A stretch of 64,000 nucleotides of DNA from Euzebya sp. (lineage in GTDB: Bacteria; Actinomycetota; Nitriliruptoria; Euzebyales; Euzebyaceae). The stretch lies in assembly GCF_964222135.1 (NCBI RefSeq), contig NZ_CAXQBR010000038.1, forward strand, positions 1 through 64,000, written 5' to 3'. Positions 24,493 through 31,928 of this stretch are shown one piece after another. Below the pieces are notes generated by a model. The model was not told the origin of the DNA and searched no databases. It was given only the letters and a program-made list of their open reading frames with translations. Positions within the stretch are counted from its first letter, which is position 1; every line of letters starts with the position of its first letter. A program made the translations under genes and the position numbers.

Positions 24493-26058
24493 ATGACCGC
24501 CACCTCCACCGCGCTGCTCGGCCGGGTCGCACCCCTGCGCACCCGGGCCGCCGCGCCTGACCGCCGCCGGCATCGACGGGCCGTGGCCCTCGCCGGCGTG
24601 GTCGCCGTGGTCGAGGGAGGGGCGCTGGTCGCCGTCGGGGCGTCCCCGGCCGTCGCGGTGCTGGGCGCGGCCCCGCTGCCGCTCGGGGCGGTCCACGACC
24701 TCGCCCTGGTGGCTGCGCTGCCCCTCCCGACCGAGGCCGCGCTCGCCACCCTCGCCGTCGGCGTGGTCGCCCGCGGCCTGTGGTGGCGGGTCCTCACCGG
24801 CGGACCGCCGGGCGGGGGAGCGGCCGGGGTCGGTCGCGCCATCGGGGTCAGCGCGGGCGCGACGGCGGCCATGGCGCTGCCCGCCGCGCTCGCCGTCACC
24901 GCCGGGGTCATCGGGGTGGCCGCCCTGACCTGGGGCGTGCTCGTGCTGGCCCTGGCGGTCGCGGTCGCCCTGAGCGGGGTGGTCGGCTCGAGCGCCGCCC
25001 GGGTCGTCGGCGTCGTCGTCGGGGTGACCGCCGTCGGCGCGCTCGTCCACGCCGGGCCGCCCGTCGCCGGCGGGGCCGCCGCCGGCATCGGGGCGGCGGC
25101 CCTCACCGCGGCCCACCACCTTCCGGGGGTGTCAGCCCCGCTCGGGACGTGGCGCCAGGCCGGCCGTCGGCTGGTGGTCCTGCTCGTCGTGCCCGCCCTA
25201 GTCGCCGCCGGCGGGTACGCCCTGCTGGAGGGCGCGCCGTCGCGCATCCCCGGCATCACCGCCGCACCGGTCCGCGCCGCCGACGGGGGCGGGGAGGGGC
25301 CCCCGATCCTCGTCGTCGACGGCTTCGGCACGATGTGGCGGGCCCGCCCGCCGCTCGGCGGGTCCCGGCCGGTGTGGGCGTTCTCCTACGCGGGAGCGGG
25401 AGCCGACGGGCTGCCGCAGCCCGACCTGCCCGCCGACACCGCCAGGGGGGTCCGTGCGGTGGTCCCCGACCTCGTGGCGCAGGTCCGGACGCTGGCGGCG
25501 GCGCACCGCGACCGGGTCACCGTCGTGGGCATCAGCCAGGGCGCCCTCCTCGCGCGGACCGCGGCGGCGGAGGGGCGGCTCGACGGACTCGTCGATCGGC
25601 TCGTCCTGGTGGACCTGCCGGCGGGCGTCGGCTACCTCGCCCCCGCGGACCGGCCGGGCGGTGACGCGGTGACCGGCGCCGCCCTCGCGGCGACGGCGTG
25701 GCTGGTCGAGCTCGTCAGCCCCCTGCAGGTCGATCCCGCCGGCGCGCTGCCCCGTGAGCTGGCCGGGTGCCGCCTGCCGTCCCCGACCGCGCCGACGGGG
25801 CTGGCGGAGGTGCGGTTCCGCTCGATCACCGACAGCGTCGCGGAGGTGCCCGCCGCGCCGCCCGACGTCCGCACCGGTCACCTGCCGAGCGCCCACGCGC
25901 TCACCCTGCGGGTCGAGGCCAGCCGGACGGCGTTGCGGGGGGCCGCTGCGGGGGACCCGCCGGCGTCGGGCGGACTCGACCGGGTCGCTGCCGGGCTGGA
26001 GCACCTCGCGGCGCCGTGGCGCCTCCCACCGATCCCCGGGGCGTGCGGGATCGGGTGA
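24493..26058 (+). CDS. Membrane protein with C-terminal alpha/beta-hydrolase-like domain
   Basis: A 521-residue protein. Residues about 30-245 hold some six hydrophobic segments rich in Ala, Val and Gly, followed by a domain of about 270 residues that opens with GPPILVVDGFGTMW and has a GxSxG elbow at S348 (VVGISQGALLA). A histidine near GHLPSAHALTL could complete a triad, but the acid is unclear. It is probably a membrane-tethered hydrolase facing outward. Start ATG 24493 has TACAGT about 15 bases upstream and no ribosome site. Family not otherwise recognised. Confidence 0.65.
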   Translation: MTATSTALLGRVAPLRTRAAAPDRRRHRRAVALAGVVAVVEGGALVAVGASPAVAVLGAAPLPLGAVHDLALVAALPLPTEAALATLAVGVVARGLWWRVLTGGPPGGGAAGVGRAIGVSAGATAAMALPAALAVTAGVIGVAALTWGVLVLALAVAVALSGVVGSSAARVVGVVVGVTAVGALVHAGPPVAGGAAAGIGAAALTAAHHLPGVSAPLGTWRQAGRRLVVLLVVPALVAAGGYALLEGAPSRIPGITAAPVRAADGGGEGPPILVVDGFGTMWRARPPLGGSRPVWAFSYAGAGADGLPQPDLPADTARGVRAVVPDLVAQVRTLAAAHRDRVTVVGISQGALLARTAAAEGRLDGLVDRLVLVDLPAGVGYLAPADRPGGDAVTGAALAATAWLVELVSPLQVDPAGALPRELAGCRLPSPTAPTGLAEVRFRSITDSVAEVPAAPPDVRTGHLPSAHALTLRVEASRTALRGAAAGDPPASGGLDRVAAGLEHLAAPWRLPPIPGACGIG

Positions 26059-26083
26059 GGGGAGGGGTCGGGTGAGGGGAGGG

Positions 26084-26662
26084 TCAGTTGAGGGCGGGGT
26101 TGGGCGTCACGGTCGTGAAGACCCCGCCCTGGCGGCGGAGCACGTCGTGCCACAGGCCCTCGGGCTCGGCGGTGAAGGGGTCGGCCGGGCGGGACTCGAC
26201 CACGAACCACGACCCGCCCTCGATCTCCGCGTCCAGCTGGGTCGGCCCCCACCCGGCGTAGCCGGCGAAGACGCGCAGGTCTGCGATCGCGCCGACGTCG
26301 CTCAGCGGGCCGTCGCCCAAGCTGATCACCCCGAGCTCCCCGACGACCTCCTGCCAGCGCTCCGCGTCGGCCACCGACGGGACCCGCGCCAGGGCGATCA
26401 CCGCGTTGGGGCGGACCGGACCGCCCACGAAGATCACCGGCGGGTCGTCGACCACGGTGTCCCAGGAGCCGAGCAGGCCGTCGGGCGGGCCGCTCATCGC
26501 CTCGCCCACCGGGAGCTCGCTGGGCCGGTTCAGGACCACGCCGAGGGTCCCGTCGTCGTCGTGCTCGAGGAGCAGCACGACGGTGCCCTCGAAGTTCGGG
26601 TCTTCGAGATCGGGCGTGGCGACCACCAGCCGCCCGCGCGCAGGGTTGAGGTTCGCGCCCAC
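26084..26662 (-). CDS. YqgE/AlgH family protein (UPF0301)
   Basis: A protein of about 192 residues matching the YqgE/AlgH family: GRLVVATPDLEDPNFEGTVVLLLEHDDDGTLGVVLNRPS at the N-terminus, GGPVRP in the middle and FAGYAGWGPTQLDAEIEGGSWFVV near the C-terminus, the most conserved part of the family. Function is not established. The start is uncertain: GTG 26662 is chosen because family homology begins there and TACGGT lies 7 bases upstream, but the frame stays open to 26923. It is divergent from the sigma factor gene. Confidence 0.85.
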   Translation of the reverse strand: MGANLNPARGRLVVATPDLEDPNFEGTVVLLLEHDDDGTLGVVLNRPSELPVGEAMSGPPDGLLGSWDTVVDDPPVIFVGGPVRPNAVIALARVPSVADAERWQEVVGELGVISLGDGPLSDVGAIADLRVFAGYAGWGPTQLDAEIEGGSWFVVESRPADPFTAEPEGLWHDVLRRQGGVFTTVTPNPALN

Positions 26663-26951
26663 GGGGAACACCGTACCCAAGGCCCGCTCGGCCACGCCGA
26701 CGGCGAAGCCGTCCACCCGCGGGTCCACACCCTGTCCGCGCGCGGAATTGCGCTCCCGACCGAGAACGGGCACAGTAGCAGGCTCCTCCCGGTCCGCAGG
26801 GTCCGAATGACTCGTATGCGACTGACCCTGGCCGATGGGGAGTGTTGAACACCTTCCGCGGGGAAGAACCATCGGCAGTCGCGCGTTCACCCCCGTGTCC
26901 CCCCCACCTGCAGACGTGTCCACCGATAGCCCAGAGGGAGTCTGACAACCC

Positions 26952-27869
26952 TTGATCAGAACTGTTCCCGAAGACCTTCTGGATCTCTACTTCAACGAGC
27001 TCGGCACCGTGAACCTCCTCACGGCCGCGGACGAGGTGCGCCTCGCCAAGGCCATCGAGGCGGGGAACGAGGCCGCCGCGACCCTCGAGTCCGGTGAGTT
27101 CGACGAGGCCGACCGGCGCATGCTCGAACGGCGCGTGCGCGAGGGCCAGAACGCCTTCAACCACTTCGTGTCCGCCAACCTGCGCCTCGTCGTCAACATC
27201 GCGGCGAAGTTCTCCAACCGGACCAAGCTCGGGCTCGACGAGCTGATCCAGGAGGGGAACCTGGGCCTCATCCGTGCAGTCGAGAAGTTCGACTGGACGA
27301 AGGGGTTCAAGTTCTCCACCTACGCCACCTGGTGGATCCGCCAGGCGATCCAGCGCGGCATCGCGGCGAACGAGCGGACCATCCGCCTGCCCGTCGCCAT
27401 GCACGACGCGGTCGTCAAGATCCGCGCCGCCCGGTCGCGGCTCGAAGCCGAGAACGGCGAGGAGCCCACGATCGAGGAGCTGGCCGAGGCGACCCGCCTG
27501 ACGCCCGCCAAGGTCGAGGATGCCCTCGAGCACATGCGCAGCGTCGCGTCCCTGGACCGCCAGGTCGGCGACGACAGCGACTCGAGCGAGCTGGGTGACT
27601 TCGTCGCCACCGAGCCCGACAGCTTCACCGACGAGGTCGCCGACAACGAGGTCCGCGGCGAGCTGCGCAGCGCCGTCAGCCACCTCGACGACCGGTCCGC
27701 CTACGTGCTGACCCGTCGCTTCGGCCTGGACGGCCGCGACCCGCTGACGCTCGACGCGCTCGGCAAGGAGCTCGACATCAGCCGCGAGTCCGTGCGCAAG
27801 ATCGAGGGCCGTGCCCTCGAGAGCCTGCGCCGCGACATGGCCGGTGTCGGCGCCGCCGACGTCGCCTGA
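26952..27869 (+). CDS. Group 2 RNA polymerase sigma-70 factor
   Basis: A 305-residue sigma factor with regions 1.2, 2, 3 and 4 but no region 1.1, and so most like the alternative group 2 factors (SigB/HrdA type) rather than the housekeeping factor. Visible parts: DLYFNELGTVNLLTAADEVRLAKAIE (1.2), FVSANLRLVVNIAAKF and GFKFSTYATWWIRQAIQR (2.1-2.4), RLPVAMHD (3.0) and LTLDALGKELDISRESVRKI (4.2). The start appears to be TTG 26952, with GAGGGAG about 10 bases upstream. A strong hairpin follows. Stress or stationary-phase role is inferred from the group. Confidence 0.93.
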   Translation: MIRTVPEDLLDLYFNELGTVNLLTAADEVRLAKAIEAGNEAAATLESGEFDEADRRMLERRVREGQNAFNHFVSANLRLVVNIAAKFSNRTKLGLDELIQEGNLGLIRAVEKFDWTKGFKFSTYATWWIRQAIQRGIAANERTIRLPVAMHDAVVKIRAARSRLEAENGEEPTIEELAEATRLTPAKVEDALEHMRSVASLDRQVGDDSDSSELGDFVATEPDSFTDEVADNEVRGELRSAVSHLDDRSAYVLTRRFGLDGRDPLTLDALGKELDISRESVRKIEGRALESLRRDMAGVGAADVA

Positions 27870-27889
27870 CCGGCTGAGACGCAGTCCAC

Positions 27890-27918
27890 GATGCCCGGGG
27901 CCTCTGGCCCCGGGCATC
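27890..27918 (+). terminator. Strong hairpin after the sigma factor gene
   Basis: GATGCCCGGGGCC and GGCCCCGGGCATC form a perfect 13-bp stem with the 3-base loop TCT, 21 bases past the sigma stop. There is no T run, as usual in high-GC actinobacteria. Confidence 0.8.
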
Positions 27919-27963
27919 GACCGTTTCCGGGACGCCCCGTCGGGAATGCTGCCGGCGTCAATG

Positions 27964-27981
27964 TAGTTACAATTGAAACTA
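27964..27981. promoter_or_regulatory. AT-rich palindromic operator, MarR/MhqR-like
   Basis: TAGTTACAATTGAAACTA is palindromic at 16 of 18 positions, an AT-rich island in GC-rich DNA. It contains TACAAT, a good -10 hexamer, so a bound repressor would block the promoter of the dioxygenase gene that starts 25 bases later. The arm geometry suits a MarR-type dimer. No MarR gene is present in the window. Confidence 0.6.
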
Positions 27982-28006
27982 GAACCCCGGCGCAGGAGCA
28001 CCCCTG

Positions 28007-29029
28007 ATGGCACACCCCCACGGCATCCACCACGTCACGGCGATCGCGACCGACCCGCAGGCCAACGTGGACTTCTACATCTCCGTGCTCGGGCTGCGGC
28101 TGGTCAAGACCACGGTCAACTTCGACGACCCGGGGACCTACCACCTGTACTACGGCGACGAGGCGGGGTCGCCGGGGACCGTCCTGACGTTCTTCCCCTG
28201 GCCGGGTGCGCCGCGCGGGCGCGTCGGCACGGGCCAGGCCACCACCGTGGCGTTCAGCGTGCCGGAGGGCGCGCTCGGCTGGTGGGACGACCACCTGACG
28301 CGGCTCGGCATCGACCACTCCGGCCCCGCGCGGCGCCTCGAGGAGGAGGTCGTGAGCCTGCGCGACCCCGACGGCATGGTCCTCGAGCTGGTCGCCCACG
28401 CCGGCTCGGCGGACGCCCCGCCGTGGGAGCGGGGCCCGATCGGTGCCGACGCCGCCGTCCGCGGGTTCCACTCGGTGACCCTGACCGAGCAGGACCTCGA
28501 CCCCACCCACCAGATGATGGCCGAGCGCCTGAGCTTCCAGGTGGTCGCAGAGGACGGGGGTCGGGTCCGCTACGACGCCGGCGCCACGGGCATCGGCACC
28601 ATCGTGGACGTCGTCGGCCAGCCCGGCGGTCCGCGGGGCCTGACCGCGGCCGGCACCGTCCACCACGTGGCCTTCCGGGCCCCGGACCTCGCCACCGAGA
28701 TGGACTGGCGCGGCGAGCTGCTCGACCAGGGCGTCAACGTGACCGAGATGCGTGACCGGCAGTACTTCAAGTCGATCTACTTCCGCGAGCCCGGCGGGGT
28801 CCTGTTCGAGATCGCGACCGACGAGCCGGGCTTCACCGCCGACGAGCCCCTGCTCGAGCTGGGCCGCCACCTCAAGCTGCCGCCGTGGCTCGAGCCCAGC
28901 CGCGAGCAGATCGCCGCCACCCTCCCGCAGCTCAAGATCCCCGCGGTCAACTACCCCGGCCTCGACACCGAGGCGGTCCTCCCCGACCGGGCCACGGCCG
29001 GGCCGACCGGGGGTGGAGCGGACGCGTGA
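28007..29029 (+). CDS. Ring-cleaving dioxygenase, MhqO-like (VOC family)
   Basis: A 340-residue protein of two paired glyoxalase/VOC modules with metal ligands in HGIHHVT (start of module one), VHHVAF and the late VLFEIATD. Closest in layout to MhqO/LinE-type hydroquinone or catechol ring-cleaving dioxygenases: GLRLVKTTVNFDDPGTYHLYYGD is characteristic. It is expected to use Fe(II) to open quinol rings. It begins at ATG 28007 with AGGAG 9 bases upstream, behind the AT-rich palindrome, and overlaps the next gene by 4 bases. Confidence 0.85.
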   Translation: MAHPHGIHHVTAIATDPQANVDFYISVLGLRLVKTTVNFDDPGTYHLYYGDEAGSPGTVLTFFPWPGAPRGRVGTGQATTVAFSVPEGALGWWDDHLTRLGIDHSGPARRLEEEVVSLRDPDGMVLELVAHAGSADAPPWERGPIGADAAVRGFHSVTLTEQDLDPTHQMMAERLSFQVVAEDGGRVRYDAGATGIGTIVDVVGQPGGPRGLTAAGTVHHVAFRAPDLATEMDWRGELLDQGVNVTEMRDRQYFKSIYFREPGGVLFEIATDEPGFTADEPLLELGRHLKLPPWLEPSREQIAATLPQLKIPAVNYPGLDTEAVLPDRATAGPTGGGADA

Positions 29030-29688
29030 CCGACCTCGACCTCCACCACCACGTCCACCACCCGGCGGACGGCGGGGTGACCACCACCCTCGTCCTGCTG
29101 CACGGCACCGGCGGCGACGAGCACCCGCTCGTCGACCTCGCGCGCGCCATCGCGCCCGGTGCCGGGCTGCTCGGCGTGCGCGGCAACGTGCGCGAGGGCG
29201 GCACCACCAACCGGTTCTTCCGCCGGGTCGCCGAGGGCGTGTTCGACGCCGAGGACGTCGCCCGCCGCACCGACGAGCTGGCGCGCTTCCTCACCGCCGC
29301 CGTCGACGCCTACGACCTCGATCCCACCGGGCTGCTGGCCGTCGGGTTCTCGAACGGCGCGAACGTCGGCGCCGCCACGATGCTGCGGCACCCCGCCCTG
29401 CTCCGCGGCGGGGTCCTCGTCTCGAGCATGCTGCCCCTCACGCCCGATCCGGTGCCCGACCTCGCCCACGCCGCCGTGCTGATGGTCCAGGGACGCGTGG
29501 ACCCCTACGCCCCGGCGGACTCCGCGGAGGCGTTGGCCCGGGCGTTGGCCGATGCGGGCGCCGCCGTCGAGGTGGCCTGGCACGACGACGGGCACAGCCT
29601 GGGCCCCGCCCAGGCCCGCACGGCGGGTGAGTGGCTGCGGCGCTGGCAGGCCGTGTCCGCCACCGATCCGGATGCCGCACCCGCCTGA
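29026..29688 (+). CDS. Carboxylesterase/phospholipase-like hydrolase, MhqD-like
   Basis: A 220-residue alpha/beta hydrolase of the phospholipase/carboxylesterase family. Motifs: LVLLHGTGGDEHPLVDLARAI, nucleophile elbow GFSNGAN, acid in QGRVDPYAP and His in HDDGHSLG. Its GTG start overlaps the TGA of the dioxygenase gene (GTGA), so translation is coupled. In Bacillus, MhqD- and MhqO-type proteins are induced together by quinones; the same pairing here supports a quinone or catechol detoxification role. Confidence 0.85.
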   Translation: MTDLDLHHHVHHPADGGVTTTLVLLHGTGGDEHPLVDLARAIAPGAGLLGVRGNVREGGTTNRFFRRVAEGVFDAEDVARRTDELARFLTAAVDAYDLDPTGLLAVGFSNGANVGAATMLRHPALLRGGVLVSSMLPLTPDPVPDLAHAAVLMVQGRVDPYAPADSAEALARALADAGAAVEVAWHDDGHSLGPAQARTAGEWLRRWQAVSATDPDAAPA

Positions 29689-29778
29689 CATCGCGAGCTC
29701 GGGTCTCATCGCCGACCCACCTACACTGACCCGGGTCACCGGACGGTCCGGCGACGCGCGAGGTGAGAGGGCACCGCA

Positions 29779-30939
29779 GTGGACTTCCGCGACACCGCCG
29801 AGGAGGCCGCGTTCCGCGAGGAGGCAGCCGGGTGGATCGCCGACCGGTTGGGCGGCATCCCCCACCCCCACCCGGCGGACCACGGCGAGAAGACCGACAA
29901 CGCCCGCTGGTGGCAGTCCCAGCTCGCCGACGGCGGCTACCTCGGCCTGACCTGGCCCGAGGCGTACGGCGGCAAGGGCCTGCCGATCGCCTACGAGGCC
30001 ATCTTCAACGCCGAGTCCGCGCGCCAGCACGCGCCGGTGGGCATCAACATGCTCGGCGTGATCCTCGCCGGACCGACGATCCTGGTCCACGGCACCGAGG
30101 AGCAGAAGGCCCACTACCTGCCGCGGATCCTCAACGGCGACGACATCTGGTGCCAGGGCTTCTCCGAACCAGGCGCGGGCAGCGACCTCGCCGGCCTGCG
30201 CAGCCGGGCCGAGGCGGTCGACGGCGGGTGGGTCGTCAACGGCCAGAAGGTCTGGACGTCCTTCGCCCACGCCGCGAACCGCTGCATGCTGCTGGCCCGG
30301 ACCGCCTCGGTGTCTGAGACCGGATCGGCGCACCGCGGCATCACGTACTTCCTGGCGGACACCGACGACTTCGAGATCCGGCCCCTCGTGATGATCAACG
30401 GGGACGCCGACTTCAACGAGATGTTCCTCTCCGACGTCCACGTCCCCGGCGACCGGGTGCTCGGCGAGCTCGGCGGCGGCTGGAAGGTCGCGCTGACCAC
30501 GCTGGGCTTCGAGCGCGGCTCGCTCGCCTTCGCGCTGTCCGCCGAGGCGGACGCGGCCCTCGATCGCCTGGTGGCGCGGATCCGCAGCGCGGGCCTGGCC
30601 GACGAGCCCGACCTCGCGCGCGAGGGCGGGCGGCTCGCGGCGGACGTCCGGTCGCTGTCCCTCACCACCACCCGGCAGATGTCCGCGCTGCTGCAGGGCC
30701 AGACCCCCGGCGGGGACGGATCGGCGGTGAAGCTCGCCTGGGCGCAGACGATGCAGGCCATGACCCGCCTGGCCGTGCGCATCGGCGGGGACGTCGGCGT
30801 CACCGCCGACGACCGCGACGACGCCGCGTGGATCAGCGGGTTCCTGCGGGCCCGCGGCAACTCCGTCGAGGGCGGCACCGACGAGATCCAGAAGTCGATC
30901 ATCGCCGAGCGCGTCCTCGGCCTGCCCCGGTCCCGCTGA
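29779..30939 (+). CDS. Acyl-CoA dehydrogenase, large subunit type
   Basis: A 386-residue FAD-dependent acyl-CoA dehydrogenase. Signatures: WCQGFSEPGAGSDLAGLRSRAE (FAD/substrate loop), GGWVVNGQKVWTSFAHAA, and the C-terminal NSVEGGTDEIQKSIIAERVLGLPR. The start is GTG 29779, after a GAGAGGG site. The gene is followed after 23 bases by a shorter, divergent acyl-CoA dehydrogenase, an arrangement typical of the alpha2-beta2 FadE pairs that act on steroid or branched side chains in mycobacteria. The natural substrate cannot be told from the sequence. TACACT at 29722-29727 may be the -10 box. Confidence 0.92.
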   Translation: MDFRDTAEEAAFREEAAGWIADRLGGIPHPHPADHGEKTDNARWWQSQLADGGYLGLTWPEAYGGKGLPIAYEAIFNAESARQHAPVGINMLGVILAGPTILVHGTEEQKAHYLPRILNGDDIWCQGFSEPGAGSDLAGLRSRAEAVDGGWVVNGQKVWTSFAHAANRCMLLARTASVSETGSAHRGITYFLADTDDFEIRPLVMINGDADFNEMFLSDVHVPGDRVLGELGGGWKVALTTLGFERGSLAFALSAEADAALDRLVARIRSAGLADEPDLAREGGRLAADVRSLSLTTTRQMSALLQGQTPGGDGSAVKLAWAQTMQAMTRLAVRIGGDVGVTADDRDDAAWISGFLRARGNSVEGGTDEIQKSIIAERVLGLPRSR

Positions 30940-30962
30940 CCGACCCCACCCGAGGAGCCCCC

Positions 30963-31922
30963 GTGCACGCTGTGCTCACCGACGAGCAGACCGCCATCGC
31001 CGACGCCGCCCGCGACCTCGCCGCCGACGGCCTGGCCGGCGCCCGCCCCGCCCTCGACGGCGGTGACCTGCCCGCCCAGCCGGACCGCGCCCTCTTCGAG
31101 GGGTTCAACGGCCTCGGCGTCGACGAGGCCGCGGGTGGCGCCGGCGGCACGCTCGTCGAGCGGGGCCTGGTCGCCCGCGAGCTCGGGCGGACCGTCACCC
31201 CGACGGCGTGGCTGGCCCACCAGCTGGCCCTGCAGGTGGCGGCCGGGGCCGGCCTGGACGTCACCGACGGGATGCGCGCGGACGCCCGCTGGTCCGTGGC
31301 CGACGGTGACCTCGGGCTCGTCCGCCACGGCGTGGGGGCGGAGGTCGTCGTGGTCGTCGACGGCGACGGCGTCGAGCTGCGGCCCGTCGGCGACGCGGAG
31401 CCGCGCCGCGCCATGGACGCCTCCCGCCCCGTCGCCGAGGTGTCCCTCGGCCCGGTCATCGCGCGACGTGACGTCGGGGGGCGCGACGCGCTGGCCCGCG
31501 CCCGTGCGGTCATCGCAGCCTCCCTCGCCGGCACCGGGCTCGGCGCGGTCGAGCGGGCCGCGGCCTACGCCCTCGAGCGCGAGCAGTTCGGCAAGCCCAT
31601 CGCGATCTTCCAGGGCGTCAGCCACCAGCTCGCCGAGGCGTGGACCGCCGTCGAGCTGTCGTGGTCCCTCGCGCTGTACGCCTGCTGGGCGGTCGCGGGA
31701 TCCCGCCCCGACGCGGCGCAGGCCGTCGACGCGGCGGTCGCCAAGGCGGGCAACGCGGCGATCTTCGCCGCGGAGCGGGCCATGCAGGTCCACGGCGGCA
31801 TCGGCATCACCTGGGAGGCCGACCCGCACCTCTTCCTCAGGCGGGCGATGGGGGACGACGCGTGGCTCGGCGGCAGCCGCGACGCGGAGCTGGCGCTCGG
31901 CCGGGCGGTGCTGGCCGGCTGA
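30963..31922 (+). CDS. Acyl-CoA dehydrogenase, short partner subunit
   Basis: A 319-residue acyl-CoA dehydrogenase homologue in which the middle beta-domain is much reduced, while the C-terminal helical domain is well kept (YALEREQFGKPIAIFQGVSHQLAE, AAERAMQVHGGIGITWEADPHLFLRRA). Such short proteins form a heterotetramer with a full-length partner, here the preceding gene. The GTG at 30963 has GAGGAG 5 bases upstream. An upstream in-frame start overlapping the previous gene was not used. Confidence 0.88.
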   Translation: MHAVLTDEQTAIADAARDLAADGLAGARPALDGGDLPAQPDRALFEGFNGLGVDEAAGGAGGTLVERGLVARELGRTVTPTAWLAHQLALQVAAGAGLDVTDGMRADARWSVADGDLGLVRHGVGAEVVVVVDGDGVELRPVGDAEPRRAMDASRPVAEVSLGPVIARRDVGGRDALARARAVIAASLAGTGLGAVERAAAYALEREQFGKPIAIFQGVSHQLAEAWTAVELSWSLALYACWAVAGSRPDAAQAVDAAVAKAGNAAIFAAERAMQVHGGIGITWEADPHLFLRRAMGDDAWLGGSRDAELALGRAVLAG

Positions 31923-31928
31923 CCGGCG

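Noticed and set aside
26059-26083. Repeated GGGTGAGGGGAGGG words at the end of the membrane-hydrolase gene
   Set aside because: A short G-rich run between convergent genes; too small to support a feature.
28007-29029. Plain glyoxalase I
   Set aside because: Two VOC modules with MhqO-like GLRLVKTTVNFDD signature and a partner MhqD-like hydrolase fit a ring-cleaving dioxygenase better.
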